Positions 46,075 through 59,300 of a stretch of 64,000 nt of DNA are shown here, piece after piece; position 1 is the first letter of the stretch, and each line of letters opens with the position of its first letter. This stretch comes from Athripsodes cinereus. Taxonomy: Eukaryota > Arthropoda > Insecta > Trichoptera > Leptoceridae. The translations under genes were made by a program, and so were the position numbers. The stretch spans positions 26,425,542 through 26,489,541 of the forward strand of contig OX388305.1 of the NCBI GenBank assembly GCA_947579605.1. Reading direction: 5' to 3'. Under the pieces are notes generated by a model. The model was not told the origin of the DNA and made no database searches. It saw only the letters and a program-made list of their open reading frames with translations.

Positions 46075-46345
46075 TGAGGAATAAATTATGTAAGAATTAA
46101 TAAACTATCGCCCTCAACGCTCCTCTCGGGAGCACAGGGCAGAAACCAGCCTCCTCCATTCGGAGCGTCTCTGTGCCAATTGCGTCACCTCTTTCCACGA
46201 CATTCCTTGCGCTCTGATATCGTTGTCATAGGAACGGTGTATTGTGAAAGAGGGACGCCTGAGCCGACGGAACCCCTGCGGACGAAAGAACAGTGCTCTT
46301 TTTGGCCAACTATCATTAGGCATTCTCAAAACATGTCCCAATTAA
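46075..46345 (-). pseudogene. LINE C-terminal fragment
   Basis: The minus strand encodes GHVLRMPNDSWPKRALFF, then QLAQRRSEWRRLVSALCS. This is the C terminus of the endonuclease/reverse-transcriptase LINE type also seen at 5760-6000 and 20700-20950. About 75 residues remain. Confidence 0.72.
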
Positions 46346-46384
46346 ACAATAATAATACATAATTATATTTATTAAGGGAACTAA

Positions 46385-47070
46385 TAATTTGATCGGCTAT
46401 TAATCCATTCGTTCGGCAAGAAAAAATCAGCATTTAGGTCATTTAACAAATTTTAACAGCTTAATAAATAATCGCACAACAAAATAATTAATTGACCAGC
46501 AGAATTGTTATTTGAGCAGCAGATATATTATTTGAGCAGCAGAATTATTATTTGACCGGCAGAAACTATTAGATAAACAATATTTTTCACACACCGATTT
46601 ACCTTCGGATCCACATGAAGCTTTTGTGATTTCTTACCAAATTAATGATGACTACGAAAATAATGCCAGTTTCCGCTTTGCTATAGGTATATACGAAATA
46701 TCTAACTGAAATGTAGAAAAACGCTAGAATCGTTGCTAGATGCTACATATAAAATCACATAAAAAGATGCTACATACAAAGATTTATTATTTGAACAAGA
46801 TTAAAAATTTAGCTTTCACAAGTTTAATTAAAATTAGCTCACGGTTTGCTGCTCATTTATTTATTTTGGTGCACAAATAATCATTATGCTGGTCAAATAA
46901 TAATTTTGCTGGTCGATTAAATTTAGAGTTTTACAATATCATATTATTTGCAATACAAATATAATATTCTTGCTGGGCATAAGTAGCATATCAAAATGAT
47001 ATATTTGTCGACAGAATACATTTTTCTGCTGAACAAAACTTCAATATTATGCTGATCGTTTAAATGAAAG
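46385..47070. repeat. Inverted clusters of a TTATTTGACCAGCAGAAT motif
   Basis: At 46488-46566 four copies of TTATTTGA(C/G)CAGCAGA stand in a row. At 46850-46930 and 46970-47065 the motif recurs in the opposite orientation (e.g. ATTATGCTGGTCAAATAAT). This is probably a non-autonomous element with multiple subterminal sites; its boundaries are not resolved. No coding potential. Confidence 0.55.
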
Positions 47071-48162
47071 CCATTTATTAATAGTAGGCGCCGCGCCGCC
47101 TAGTGACATATGTACGTACTACGTACTGACACCAGATTGAGTGTAATAAGCTTCAATACAAGTACCGGTCAGGAATAGGAATACTGTATTTGGTTTGAAG
47201 AGTAAAAATAATAATAAATACATGTAATATGATACTTACACAATGTACAGGTACAGTGTACACACAATACACAAATCCGATTAAGGTCAATAACATGAGG
47301 TCGTTTTGCGTAAAATATATCAAATCAATGTCAAGAAACATCTTTCAACTAGTACCTACTTACTTATTGTGGTATTAGGATCATATTTGAAATGTTTCTA
47401 TATTATTTACCTATACCTAGTACCTACCTAATATGGCATCCAGGATGAAAGTTGTGAGGCGACGTTAATTTATTTTAAAATAGGGTAGGTAACACTTAGT
47501 TCTGAAGAGTATGCGGATCTTATTTATTACTAGTTGACCCAGCGAATTTCGTACCGCCTAACAATCAATGAGTGATTAATATTATTTTTAATCTCTTTAC
47601 AAACTCCCGAGGTTCTTCAACATTTTTTCTCATAGACTACTTTCAAAAATTTGCTGTATTTCTACCCTCCCCCCTGTATTTCTACCCTCCTCCGTGGTTA
47701 ATTTTTCGAAATGGTATACGAATTTGAAATAATCCAAAAAAAACTCGGTTTTTCTACAGTACCTCACAGTAGGTACCTTTTTCTACTAAGTAACGGGTAT
47801 TTGTACCGAATATTGTTTACTTTAAAAATATTTGTTGTTGCTATTCTGTACATTCATTGGAATGCATTCATTTTATTTGATTTGTTTTAATACATTTTTG
47901 TATTTATTGCTTTGTTTTGTTGCTTGCGTTGATTTTTTGGTCTTGTTTTTGTTCACTTAGTCTTAATTAACTCGTTCACCTGAATTTCATTTTATTTATT
48001 AATTTAAAAGCATGTTGTGGTGATTGTATATTTGTATTTGTTCTTAACTTTGATGATTTTTTGAAACCCTTCTGGTAAATTTAGGATCTTCACTGGTCCA
48101 CCTTTTGATTTTGTAAATTGTTATCATGTACTATAATCGACTGTCTGATCCTGTATACATTG

Positions 48163-48193
<31 letters not shown>

Positions 48194-48817
48194 ATTACGC
48201 GTTTAAATTTCTACCCCCCGTCGCCGAATTTACAAAATGGTATAGGAATTTGAAATAATCCAAAAACTCCTCGGTTTTCTTACTGAGTATTTTCTCACAG
48301 TACCTTTTTCTACTATGTACCGGGTATTTGTACCGACTATTATTTATGTCAATATCTGGTGCTTTTACCGAATATCCGATACTTTAACTAATGGATTCGT
48401 GGACCCCCACTTACGACTTGTGCACCCCCATTTTTAGTCACGCCATCGTAGACCCCCGTCGAGTCTCCCGTGGATGGGGATCCACTTGGACCACTTTGGG
48501 AATAATAGGTAATAATAAAAAAAATATTGTACAAAATATTTGGATACAAATAATAAGGATACATGGTATAAACGAATAATTTTGCACAATGGGAGAGTTT
48601 ATCGCAGGGACGCGATATCTTTCAACTGACCCAATCACTGGTAGGTATAGTGTAAAAAAATAGAATTCATTTATGTTGAACAATAATTATATTCAACTGA
48701 GATTTGTCTATAAATTATCTGCTGTACGTAATATAATATGTAGGTACTTATTTATTTTTTTAAGTTGATATCTACCTATTATACTCATTTATTATAAATT
48801 TATAAAAATTCTTTCCA
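47071..48817. other. Repeat-derived spacer without genes
   Basis: It contains the dispersed segment TTGACCCAGCGAATTTCGTA (47534; also at 63846) and two copies of the 21120-type repeat (47700-47820, 48230-48350). An AAAAT-rich LINE-like tail lies near 48160-48195, and a GGGAGAGTTTATCGCAGGG LINE 3' segment near 48590. Nothing coding could be supported. Confidence 0.45.
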
Positions 48818-50011
48818 TCCCAACTAGCACATAAGCTGTAGAAGCAAAGATATACCACCCTTTTGGAGTCTTGAGTTGAATAAGAGATCTATAATAGTGT
48901 TTTCATTCTCCCTAAGCGATATATGTGAACTTTATTTCCTCATATAACGTCTTGAGTAATATAAAAGCGATACAACAGTAATTAGATATGGTATTCAGCC
49001 TAAAGTGATATAGTAGCGTTTAAAGGGGTCACTCTATTACTACCTTTCCCACCTTAGATTGCATAATGGTGGTATACGTCACTATAGGTAATACAAAGGC
49101 GGCCGCGACGTCTCTTATACCTCCAGCGGTATAATGTACCACATGACTATTCATAAACCACCACTGGCTGCACTATTGGTACGATAGCTCTACAAATAGG
49201 TCTGCACGCACTATTGGTGGTATAATGTACCACATAGGAACCTTTAGCGGTATTAATTGATTCGCCATTTTGTATGCATTGAATAATATTATTATAGAGA
49301 AATAAAATAAATGAAATTAACAATTTTTACAGAAATATGGTGGTAAACTCGAATATTTATTATAATTCACTCATTTAATTTCATTATCATCTGTATTTAT
49401 AACAAATTAAGTAAAAAATATATTTGCACTACTACACTGGTACACACTACACTAGTTTAAAATTATTTTTTCACAATAAAATATTAATATTTCACGGGCG
49501 CTTCAAAATTTTGATCTAAACATACATGTATTATCACAGTAAAATTACATCCGCACCAATTTTTCGAGGAATATCATACTTTAGCAAACAAAAATATTAC
49601 GTACCTGATATATGAAAATCCTGATCGACAAAATAGTTATTATGTTTTCACTAATATTGGTATAGTATTGTCAATAAGTATTTAATTGCAATGTTCCACC
49701 ACGTTTGTTTACCAACAAATCAGGAAGAAATATTAACAGCTATTGACACGACACCAAGCGGTACACTTCTTAACTAATAGAGCGATCTTACTGTACTGTA
49801 CCGCTACTGTATCACCTTTAATGCTATAAAGGCGGTAGAAAGGAGATAACATCACCCAAGGCTGAATAATTTGTGCCCAAACCGGAGGTATAACGGGGGT
49901 ATAGCTGGCTATATCGCCAATGTTTAACCCTTTTGTATCACCATTAGAGTAAAAAAGACCTGTTAATCAGCTGATTTAGAGCTTCTTATACCTCTTGTGT
50001 GCTAGTTGGGA
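48818..50011. mobile_element. Non-autonomous element with TCCCAACTAGCAC ends
   Basis: The left end TCCCAACTAGCACATAAG and the right end CTTGTGTGCTAGTTGGGA are inverted repeats, extending into GTAGAAG/CTTCTTATAC. The interior has repeated GGTATAATGTACCACA-type motifs (about 49125 and 49210) and several GGTGGTATA variants. No clear target duplication and no transposase. Superfamily unassigned. Confidence 0.65.
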
Positions 50012-50837
50012 TGATTTTTTCAAAAATGAAATTTCAGAACCACAGATGTTAAATTGTATGGATAACGATTCTAATTTGTATATACATATTTGTATATTCT
50101 AATATACAAAAATTATTCTATAAATAGGCCAATCTATGAAAAAACTTCATCGTTGATTTTGTATAATTATCCATATTTTTTGTGTAACAGCGGAACTGTC
50201 ATACAAACGGCCTTTTCATACAATAATTCAATCCAATTTTCCGACCATTCTGTTGGATTTTCCAAAAATTTTCTTTTATGTAGGTAAACAGTCTCCTGAT
50301 ATTACGAACACAACAAAAAAAAAACAATTAGCCAAGTTGGTTCACCTGTTTTCAAGTTATGAAGTGACATACATGGTCAATCCATTTTTATTTATAAGAT
50401 TATTATAAGTAGGTATCAGTTTAAAATACCTAAAGAACTTATCCACTTACCCTGAAAGGCAGCCCTGTTTATCTTAGAAAACTAGTACAGAATCTCGAAA
50501 ATATTAGGAAAGAAAACAAAATTCATATAAAAGTATGGAAAACTGTCCTCCCCTGGGAGTTATTTTTTATGTACAAAAATGAAGACATCAAGAATCTTCT
50601 CAAACGACTGTACCATATATTATTATGTAAGATTTGATTACGGTGGGGAGGAAGAGGAGGAGGGGAGGGGGGTTAGCAGTATTTTTCAGTCAGATTGTTA
50701 GTACCTACCGAAGTATGGCCGATAATCTATTTAATTCAATACTCGTTCTTAGTTTACGTGTCTGTTTACTGTTTACATTTTTCTGTTTACAGTATCCATT
50801 CATCGTGTGTTCAATGTACATGGCATTGGAATATACC
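50012..50837. other. Spacer, nothing recognised
   Basis: AT-rich sequence with a purine-rich G/A tract at 50643-50672. Open frames are short and without family features. Confidence 0.4.
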
Positions 50838-51541
50838 TAATGTGGTGTTCGCCAGGACACCAAAATATGGTCAGCCATTTGAACCGTATGAACACAATGA
50901 CAGCTAGTCTGAAACGATAAAACTAGTTAAAACGATATCGTCTCAAGTTGACCACCTTTCAACTTTTTTCTCTGGTGGAGCGATTCGCGCATGCGTAGAT
51001 GTGTGCGGCGTCCGTATCTATGGCATAGAATTATATTACTTCGTATAGAAGTGCTGGTAGCTTAGCCGCGATGTTCCAACTAGGGCATGAATCTCGGAAT
51101 CTCGGAATCTCGCAATATCGGAATCTCGGACCGCTAGATCCGATATTACAATTCCGATACTGAGTGATCCAATATCGTAACATCGGAATCAGAAAAAAAT
51201 CTACTCAAGTTTAAAAAGATGTATATTTTAGCTCTTTGCGTAGTGTGTGTGTTCGTCTCGCTTACTCGGACACACGAACTCACCTGTTTGAAAATGATTC
51301 TATCTCATCTATAAGTTACCGAAGATTTCCGATGAAGTGTCAATAGAAGCAAAAATCATGGACCCAGGCAAAAATTAATATCTAAGTGACAGTTCGGATT
51401 TCTTCTGCTACTATAAGAGAGATAGAACGATCATTCCACCTCGTTCTATTCGTTCATCAGTCACGCTCGTGAACTGTGTATGATAAGACGTGTTTGTGTT
51501 TTAAGTGGTTAATGTAGGTACGTGCAACGTTGCTTTAAAAG

Positions 51542-54245
51542 ATGTGAGTACATTTTATTATCTGTTTTCTAATTCAGTATAAATATCTGTATTTAGATGA
51601 TTTTATAATTATTTACAGAATTATATTTTAAATGTGTATCGTACATGTGCTATTTCAAAATAAAACAAAAAAAACGTCAAAAGGATTTAACCAATCTGAA
51701 AAATCTCAATCGGAGACCATAATTGCACAATGTATCAACATTGCGCAAATTTAAATCGGAATTAGGAGGAAGGCGGCCCAACGCTTACGAATTGGCTTAT
51801 GGCTGGCTTAAGTGTACACTTTATTGTTGTAATGTAGTCAATATGATTCTTTCGTTCGTCGACTTTTAGGATACTACTTTGGATTGGACCGTAAAAAGAT
51901 GGTTTCTCCATTTTCATTATGTGAAAATTGTAAACAGTAGGGTAATTATTACATCACACAGGAACTATTAAACGTATTTTGATAAGGTTTTTACTTTTTA
52001 ACGTCGATATTATTCATCCAGAAATTCCCGCGGGAAAAGACTAGAACATGGATTTTATCGAATTTCCATGCGAATAAAGTCGCGCGTGGAGTCTAGTATT
52101 GTTGTAATGTAGCACAGATTGGCGATTTATTATTACTAATAAAATTTTACCTACGCATTAAACCTGCTAGTCTAAGTTTATATATTTGTATAAAAAAATT
52201 CTTTGCAGGGCTTCATCAAAAAAGAAAGACACGTACTCAGAATTTCTCAGCAAACGCTCACCAAATGTATGGGATCATTTTCGTCGATCGGATGATGGCC
52301 AAACCGCTGAGTGCAAGATATGTTTAAAAAAACTAAAAACTACCGGGGGGTCTACTACTGGCTTGCATACACATTTACGAACTGGGCACTCAAAAATCAC
52401 TGCAGTTGGACCTGCTTCATCGGAGAGTACTTCGAGCACATCATCATCACAAGAGCAGACGACAAAGCTCAAGAAACGGAAACTAATGACTGAATACTAC
52501 TTCAAGTCTTCAGAATCGCTGGAGGTTGTTGTTACTCGAATGACCGCCTTAAATGGTGCAAGTTTCAGATTCTTTTCTGAAAGTCAAGATCTTCGGCAGC
52601 TCTTCAAAAAAAGTGGATACGACTTACCGAAAACGCCAAATACTATTGCGAAAATGGTTCTTGAACATGCCGAACAAGTCAAATGTGAAACAATTAAAAT
52701 CATAAAGCTCATGAAGGGAAATGGAGAAAGATTTACAATGACTCTCGACGAGTGGACCTCTCTTCGAAACAGGAGATATATGAACATAAACCTTCATTGC
52801 AGAGCTTTTGGAGGTTTCGAATTCAAGAATCTTGGACTTGTCAAAATAACGGGGTCCATGCCAGCTGCAGCAGCTCTGTCCATTATACGCGAGCACCTTG
52901 CCAAGTTTAATATCGTCCTTGAAGAAGATATTATTAGTCATACAACCGATGGCGCCAGTGTAATGAAAAAAATGGGTTCATATATACCCGCCCACCATCA
53001 ACTCTGCCTCGCCCACGGTGTTCAGCTTGCTGTGATTGATACCTTGTTTATACAACGACTACTGCCGACGCCCAACTCGAGCCCTCCCTCCAGCATGAAA
53101 TGGAATCCACAAATCGCTCAGACTCAGAAAGCGACGTTGATAATGATTGGTTAACAGAGTGTGATGGCTTCGAAGTAGAAAGCTCAAGAGTTCGGACAAC
53201 TGATCCAAGAAAATACAAAGAGGTGATTGGAAAAGTACGATGCCTGGTAAGATCAATCAGAAAGTCACCTCTCAAAGCCGATGCCTTGAGAGCTTACGTT
53301 AGGAAAGAGTTTGGGGAAAACATCCAGTTGCAGTTAGACTGTCGAACAAGATGGTCCAGCATGAATGATATGATAGGATCGTTCCTAAAAATGAAGGACT
53401 GCATCTTCAAACTTCTGATTGACATTAAATCAGACATATCCTTCACAGATGTGGAAATTCGGACATTAACCGATATCCATCGTAGTTTGGAAGTGGTAAA
53501 AATGACTGTATTGTCTATTTGCCGACGCGATGCCACACTGTATACGGCAGACACAGCATTGAAATTTATGCTGAATAAACTTGACCAGTAAAATACGCAT
53601 CTCAGTTCAAGTCTCGCTGCAAACTTACGAAGTCGAATAAAAGAAAGACGACTATTAATAGCTGGAGTATTACACTACCTTCATGATTCCGAAAGCTTCT
53701 ACAGTGCTACAGAAGACGATGTATTTCCGAAACCCACAAGTGGGGAAATATGCGATGTTATTGCAAGCCTGTTGAAACGTCTCAACTATATCGAAAAACC
53801 TACTGGCAGTCCCGGCGTCAGAGAAAAAAAGACTGCAGCGATAACAGCTGTTTCATTATCTTCCGATGAAGATGATGAGTCCGTAGCTACAGAAAGTATT
53901 CTCGCTACAACGAGTAAGCTGACCCTGCAACAAGAATTTGAGAAGGAAATGGAAAAATGCAAAAAAAAGAAGAGGGCAGTGCTTCCGTCCGAAGAATTAG
54001 ATATTTTGGTATTTTTAATGACTGAAAAAGCAATATATGACAATAAAGGTGAAAGGGGAGTATATCTAACACGGGCGTACAAGTATCTTTCATCAATTTT
54101 GCCTACTAGTGTTGAAAGTGAGCGTGTTTTTTCGTCGGCCGGATATTTCTGCAATAAAATACGAAGTTCACTCTCCGACAAAATGCTTGACGCTTTGTTG
54201 TTCTTGAGAACACATTACCAAGAAAAACGAGATTTAAAAAAATAA
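51542..54245 (+). pseudogene. hAT transposase with BED finger, one frameshift and one stop
   Basis: The long frame from 52209 has no ATG before the BED domain. A GTGAGT donor at 51544 and a TTTGCAG acceptor ending at 52208 would splice AT to GGCTTC, creating the start codon and the peptide MASSKKKDTYSEFLS. A BED zinc finger follows (VWDHFRRSDDGQTAECKIC, then LHTHLRTGH). The hAT catalytic region comes next, with TMTLDEWTSLRNRRYMNINL and HTTDGASVMKKMG. A frameshift near 53050 moves the frame. Coding resumes through QLDCRTRWSSMNDMI to a TAA at 53589-53591 and continues in the same frame. The C-terminal dimerisation region is LPTSVESERVFSSAGYFC. With these two lesions the copy cannot make full-length transposase. 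Confidence 0.85.
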
Positions 54246-54264
54246 ACGTTCCTATTTACTCTTT

Positions 54265-54775
54265 ATTTCTAATAATTGTTGTTCTTAGTTGTTAATTTTG
54301 CTTCCACATTTTAAAAAATAAGAAATTTTTGTTGATATTGATTCTGAATTGTTGTTCTTAGTTGTTGATTTTGTTTCCACACTTAAAAATATAAGAAGTT
54401 TTAATAATATTGTTTCTTAATTGTTAATTTTGCTTCCACACTTTAAAATATAAGAAGTTTTAATAATGTTGATTCTGAGTTGTTGATCTTAGTTGTTGAT
54501 TTTGATTCCACATTTTGGATTATAAGAAGTTTTAATAATGTTGATTCTGAGTTGTTGTTCTTAGTTGTTGATTTTGCTTCCACATTTTGGATTGTAAGAA
54601 GTTTTAATAATGTTGATTCTGAGTTGTTGTTCTTAGTTGTTGATTTTGCTTCCACATTTATGGTTATCAGAAGTTTTAATAATGTTGATTCTGAGTTGTT
54701 GTTCTTAGTTGTTGATTTTGCTTCCACATTTTGGATCATAAGAAGTTTTAATAATGTTGATTTTGAGTTAGGTAG
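54265..54775. repeat. 72-bp tandem repeat in the 3' region of hAT D
   Basis: About seven units contain TTCTTAGTTGTTGATTTTGC, TTCCACATTTTGGAT and AAGAAGTTTTAATAATGTTG. It begins about 20 bases after the transposase stop. Open frames on both strands are by-products of the 72-base (24-codon) period. Confidence 0.88.
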
Positions 54776-55039
54776 TTTAATTAGTAATAAGTATGGGATA
54801 ATAATCTGTAAACAACTATTTTTTGTGCCAAATTAAAGAATACGAATATTTTTTTACGTTGTACTCATTTCTCCTATATACCTACCTACCGAATTTGTGC
54901 AAGGTATGAAGAAAATGTGCACTTTCTAACGAATATGTGTAATTCCGATACTAATATCGGAATTCCGATATTGAGTTCGAATATCGGAAATCAGTATCGG
55001 AATTGAAAATCGTCCGATATTACATGCCCTAGTTCCAAC

Positions 55040-56206
55040 TCAGGTCGCGGTGTTCCACCTGCATTTTTGCCTTGTTCAGTACGAAATTGACCATCGTTCG
55101 AGTAAGATGTATCGTTCCTTACAAAAATGCATGTTAAACATGCACTATTCAGGTGTATACAACTCAATGGTATTTTATCAACTATAATTTAATTTTCTGT
55201 AAGTATCTTAAATTCCCAGTATGGAGTAACTATGTCGCCCTGAGACCCCAAATGAGGCATAAGGAGAGCGAAACGTTCATTCCACATCACAAAACTCTCC
55301 ACGCTCCTCTTGGAAGCATAAGTGGAAGATCATGCGCCAAAAAACAAATTAAACACCCTTTCCAAACCACACAAAATACAGAACAGGTGGTGAGCCCATT
55401 ACTTGGAGTAAATATTGTCACACATTTTAAAGTTTTTAGTTAGGTATATAAAAGAAAGGCAAAAAAATATTTACCGTTAGCAATCCAGTGTCTCAAGTTC
55501 GATTCTCGCTCTTTTCTGATCAATACACTCTTTTATTCAATGTCATATAAGTGCATATTATATCCATGAAGTTATATCTTTTGACTATAAGACCATTCAG
55601 ATAAAAACAATAAATTATTGTCAATTTTTACTTTTTCCGAGAAACAATCTGCAGGGAGCAGAACAAGTTTTATTTATGTAGGAAAAATATTAGATTTTAT
55701 TCAAATTTCAAATAATAAAAAAAAATAAAAAATCATTGTACTATCGTTTCATTTTATGCGTGTTTGATAATATTTGGTGATAACATGTTTGTTTGTTGTG
55801 TCATTAAAAAAAAAAGGTTGTGTATGAAATAGTTAGATACATTCTCTGTTTACTTGCAGACATACAACGGGAAATGTTGTGAACACCTGATAAAAGTCTT
55901 GCTTCCTTATTGTTAATATATGAGTGAGAGAGAAATTCGGATGCATCACATGAGTAAAAGAGTACTTCGTAAAGGACTCGATATTGTACCATTGTAATGT
56001 AACCATATTATATCCGTACACATAGAAAAAAGTTCATTGCATTCATATTGATGTTGTCTTATGCAGTGTATACTTGACATCCCTTTTCTAAAGTTGCTAC
56101 TTCTCTCTGCTAGTACTACAAATTGCTAATATTTAAAAAAGGAACATGAAAATTGTGATTCATTGTTCTAAACACCATCTAGTACTTTAGTACATATAAA
56201 TCTATG
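55040..56206. other. Right part of the CATAGA-ended element, no gene seen
   Basis: AT-rich sequence with short chance frames only. GAACTTTTTTC-type short repeats are not conserved elsewhere in the window. Confidence 0.4.
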
Positions 56207-56318
56207 ATCTATGGTAAAAACTTGATAACCTATAAATTTTATGTTTCCCGCTTCGTGACAGTTGTTATTTTTGTTGTTGGTTGGTGGCGTTTGTTTCCTT
56301 AATCAAAAGGCGTCTTAA

Positions 56319-59300
56319 TGCCGTTAGCACACCTCCGCGGCGGAATCGAGAAAGCGGCTCCGCTTAAATCTGTCAGTTCATGTGCGTCGTACGCAAGAGC
56401 GAGATGGCATGCTCAAATACATACTGTTTTCTATACATCTATCTCGTTCTAGCACCGTTTCGCCATAGATTACGAAATAAGCATTCACATCTCCGCCTGT
56501 TTTTTCGCAGTCTCTGATGTTTCGCTTTTGTGCCGCTTTTGTATTTGTACAGGGCTTTAGCACACCTCCGCCGCGAAATAGCGAAAGCGAAACCGCTGAG
56601 CGGAGTCGTAGTAGCGAAACCGCTTTTAGCTAGTACATTTGCGCGGAACGCGAACAGCGAAATCGTGATACCGAATAAACACTATTACGTACGCAGTAGT
56701 GTGAAATTAGTGGAACTAAATTGCATATTCCAAAGTAATTATCCGATATTGGCCGAATAATAAATATTGAACTATAATCTATCTATACCATCACGGCTTT
56801 CCCACAAGTTTATTACATGCAGTTGGTCTACTGACTATCCCACTTTATCTATCTATACCATCACGGCTTTCCCACAAGTTTATTACAAACAGTTGGTCTA
56901 CTGACTATCCCACTTTATCTATCTATACCATCACGACTTTCCCACAAGTTTATTACTTGTGGGAAAGCCGTGATGGTATAGATAGATAAAGTGGGATAGT
57001 CAGTAGACCAACTGTTTGTAATAAACTTGTGGGAAAGCCGTGATGGTATAGATAGATAAAGTGGGATAGTCAGTAGACCAACTGCATGTAATAAACTTGT
57101 GGGAAAGCCGTGATGGTATAGATAGATAAAGTGGGATAGTCAGTAGACCAACTACATGTAATAAACTTGTGGGAAAGTCGTGATGGTAGATAAAGTGGGA
57201 TAGTCAGTAGACCAACTGCATGTAATAAACTTGTGGGAAAGCCGTGATGGTATAGATAGATAAAGTGGGATAGTCAGTAGACCAACTACATGTAATAAAC
57301 TTGTGGGAAAGTCGTGATGGTAGATAAAGTGGGATAGTCAGTAGACCAACTGTTTGTAATAAACTTGTGGGAAAGCCGTGATGGTATAGATAGATAAAGT
57401 GGGATAGTCAGTAGACCAACTGCATGTAATAAACTTGTGGGAAAGTCGTGATGGTATAGATAGATAAAGTGGGATAGTCAGTAGACCAACTGCATGTAAT
57501 AAACTTGTGGGAAAGCCGTGATGGTATAGATAGATAAAGTGGGGTAGTCAGTAGACCAACTGCATGTAATAAACTTGTGGGAAAGCCGAGATGGTATAGA
57601 TAGATAAAGTGGGATAGTCAGTAGACCAACTGCATGTAATAAACTTGTGGGAAAGTCGTGATGGTATAGATAGATAAAGTGGGATAGTCAGTAGACCAAC
57701 TGCATGTAATAAACTTGTGGGAAAGTCGTGATGGTATAGATAGATAAAGTGGGATAGTCAGTGGACCAACTGCATGTAATAAACTTGTGGGAAAGTCGTG
57801 ATGGTATAGATAGATAAAGTGGGATAGTCAGTAGACCAACTGCATGTAATAAACTTGTGGGAAAGTCGTGATGGTATAGATAGATAAAGTGGGATAGTCA
57901 GTAGACCAACTGCATGTAATAAACTTGTGGGAAAGTCGTGATGGTATAGATAGATAAAGTGGGATAGTCAGTAGACCAACTGCATGTAATAAACTTGTGG
58001 GAAAGTCGTGATGGTATAGATAGATAAAGTGGGATAGTCAGTAGACCAACTGCATGTAATAAACTTGTGGGAAAGTCGTGATGGTATAGATAGATAAAGT
58101 GGGATAGTCAGTGGACCAACTGCATGTAATAAACTTGTGGGAAAGTCGTGATGGTATAGATAGATAAAGTGGGATAGTCAGTAGACCAACTGCATGTAAT
58201 AAACTTGTGGGAAAGTCGTGATGGTATAGATAGATAAAGTGGGATAGTCAGTAGACCAACTGCATGTAATAAACTTGTGGGAAAGCCGTGATGGTATAGA
58301 TAGATAAAGTGGGATAGTCAGTAGACCAACTGCATGTAATAAACTTGTGGGAAAGCCGTGATGGTATAGATAGATAAAGTGGGGTAGTCAGTAGACCAAC
58401 TGCATGTAATAAACTTGTGGGAAAGCCGTGATGGTATAGATAGATAAAGTGGGATAGTCAGTAGACCAACTGCATGTAATAAACTTGTGGGAAAGTCGTG
58501 ATGGTATAGATAGATAAAGTGGGATAGTCAGTAGACCAACTGCATGTAATAAACTTGTGGGAAAGTCGTGATGGTATAGATAGATAAAGTGGGATAGTCA
58601 GTAGACCAACTGCATGTAATAAACTTGTGGGAAAGCCGTGATGGTATAGATAGATAAAGTGGGATAGTCAGTAGACCAACTGCATGTAATAAACTTGTGA
58701 GAGATGCCGTGATGGTATAGATAGTGTAGTAATCAGTAGAATAACGGCATGTGGATATTGGCACGGAGAGGACGACTATTATGTTTATTAGTGACTGCCC
58801 CATATGTGGGAATTTTCATGATGATATACATAGAGAGAATCTTACTTCACTTAACCGCAGACCCACGCTATTTCGACGTTTGGTCATGGTTTCGCTCCAA
58901 AAATCTATACCAGCACGGCATTCCCACAAGTTTATTACATGCAGTTGGTCTACTGACTATCCCACTTTATCTATCTATACCATCACGGCTTTCCCACAAG
59001 CATATTACATGCAGTTGGTCAACTGACTATCCCACTTTATCTATCTATACCATCACGACTTTCCCACAAGTTTATTACTTGTGGGAAAGCCGTGATGGTA
59101 TAGATAGATAAAGTGGGATAGTCAGTAGACCAACTGTTTGTAATAAACTTGTGGGAAAGCCGTGATGGTATAGATAGATAAAGTGGGATAGTCAGTAGAC
59201 CAACTGCATGTAATAAACTTGTGGGAAAGCCATGATGGTATAGATAGATAAAGTGGGATAGTCAGTAGACCAACTACATGTAATAAACTTGTGGGAAAGT

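Larger units (their letters stand above)
51081..55031 (+). mobile_element. hAT element D with exact 8-bp target duplication
   Basis: The ends are TAGGGCATGAATCTCGG and, reverse-complemented on the right, TAGGGCATGTAATATCGG. They are flanked by identical GTTCCAAC (51073-51080 and 55032-55039). Subterminal regions carry repeated ATATCGGAAT motifs at both ends (51100-51190, 54945-55020). At 3951 bp it is a near full-length element with its own transposase. Confidence 0.93.
51024..56206. mobile_element. Element with CATAGA-TTATAT ends and 8-bp target duplication
   Basis: The left end is CATAGAATTATATT and the right end reverse-complemented is CATAGATTTATATG. It is flanked by exact ATCTATGG (51016-51023 and 56207-56214). 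It contains hAT D. Its own non-nested content is only 51024-51080 and 55032-56206, with no gene seen. The hAT superfamily is suggested by the duplication length only. Confidence 0.7.

Noticed and set aside
54443..54836. Repetitive proteins on both strands near 54.5 kb
   Set aside because: They come from the 72-base tandem repeat, whose period is a multiple of three.
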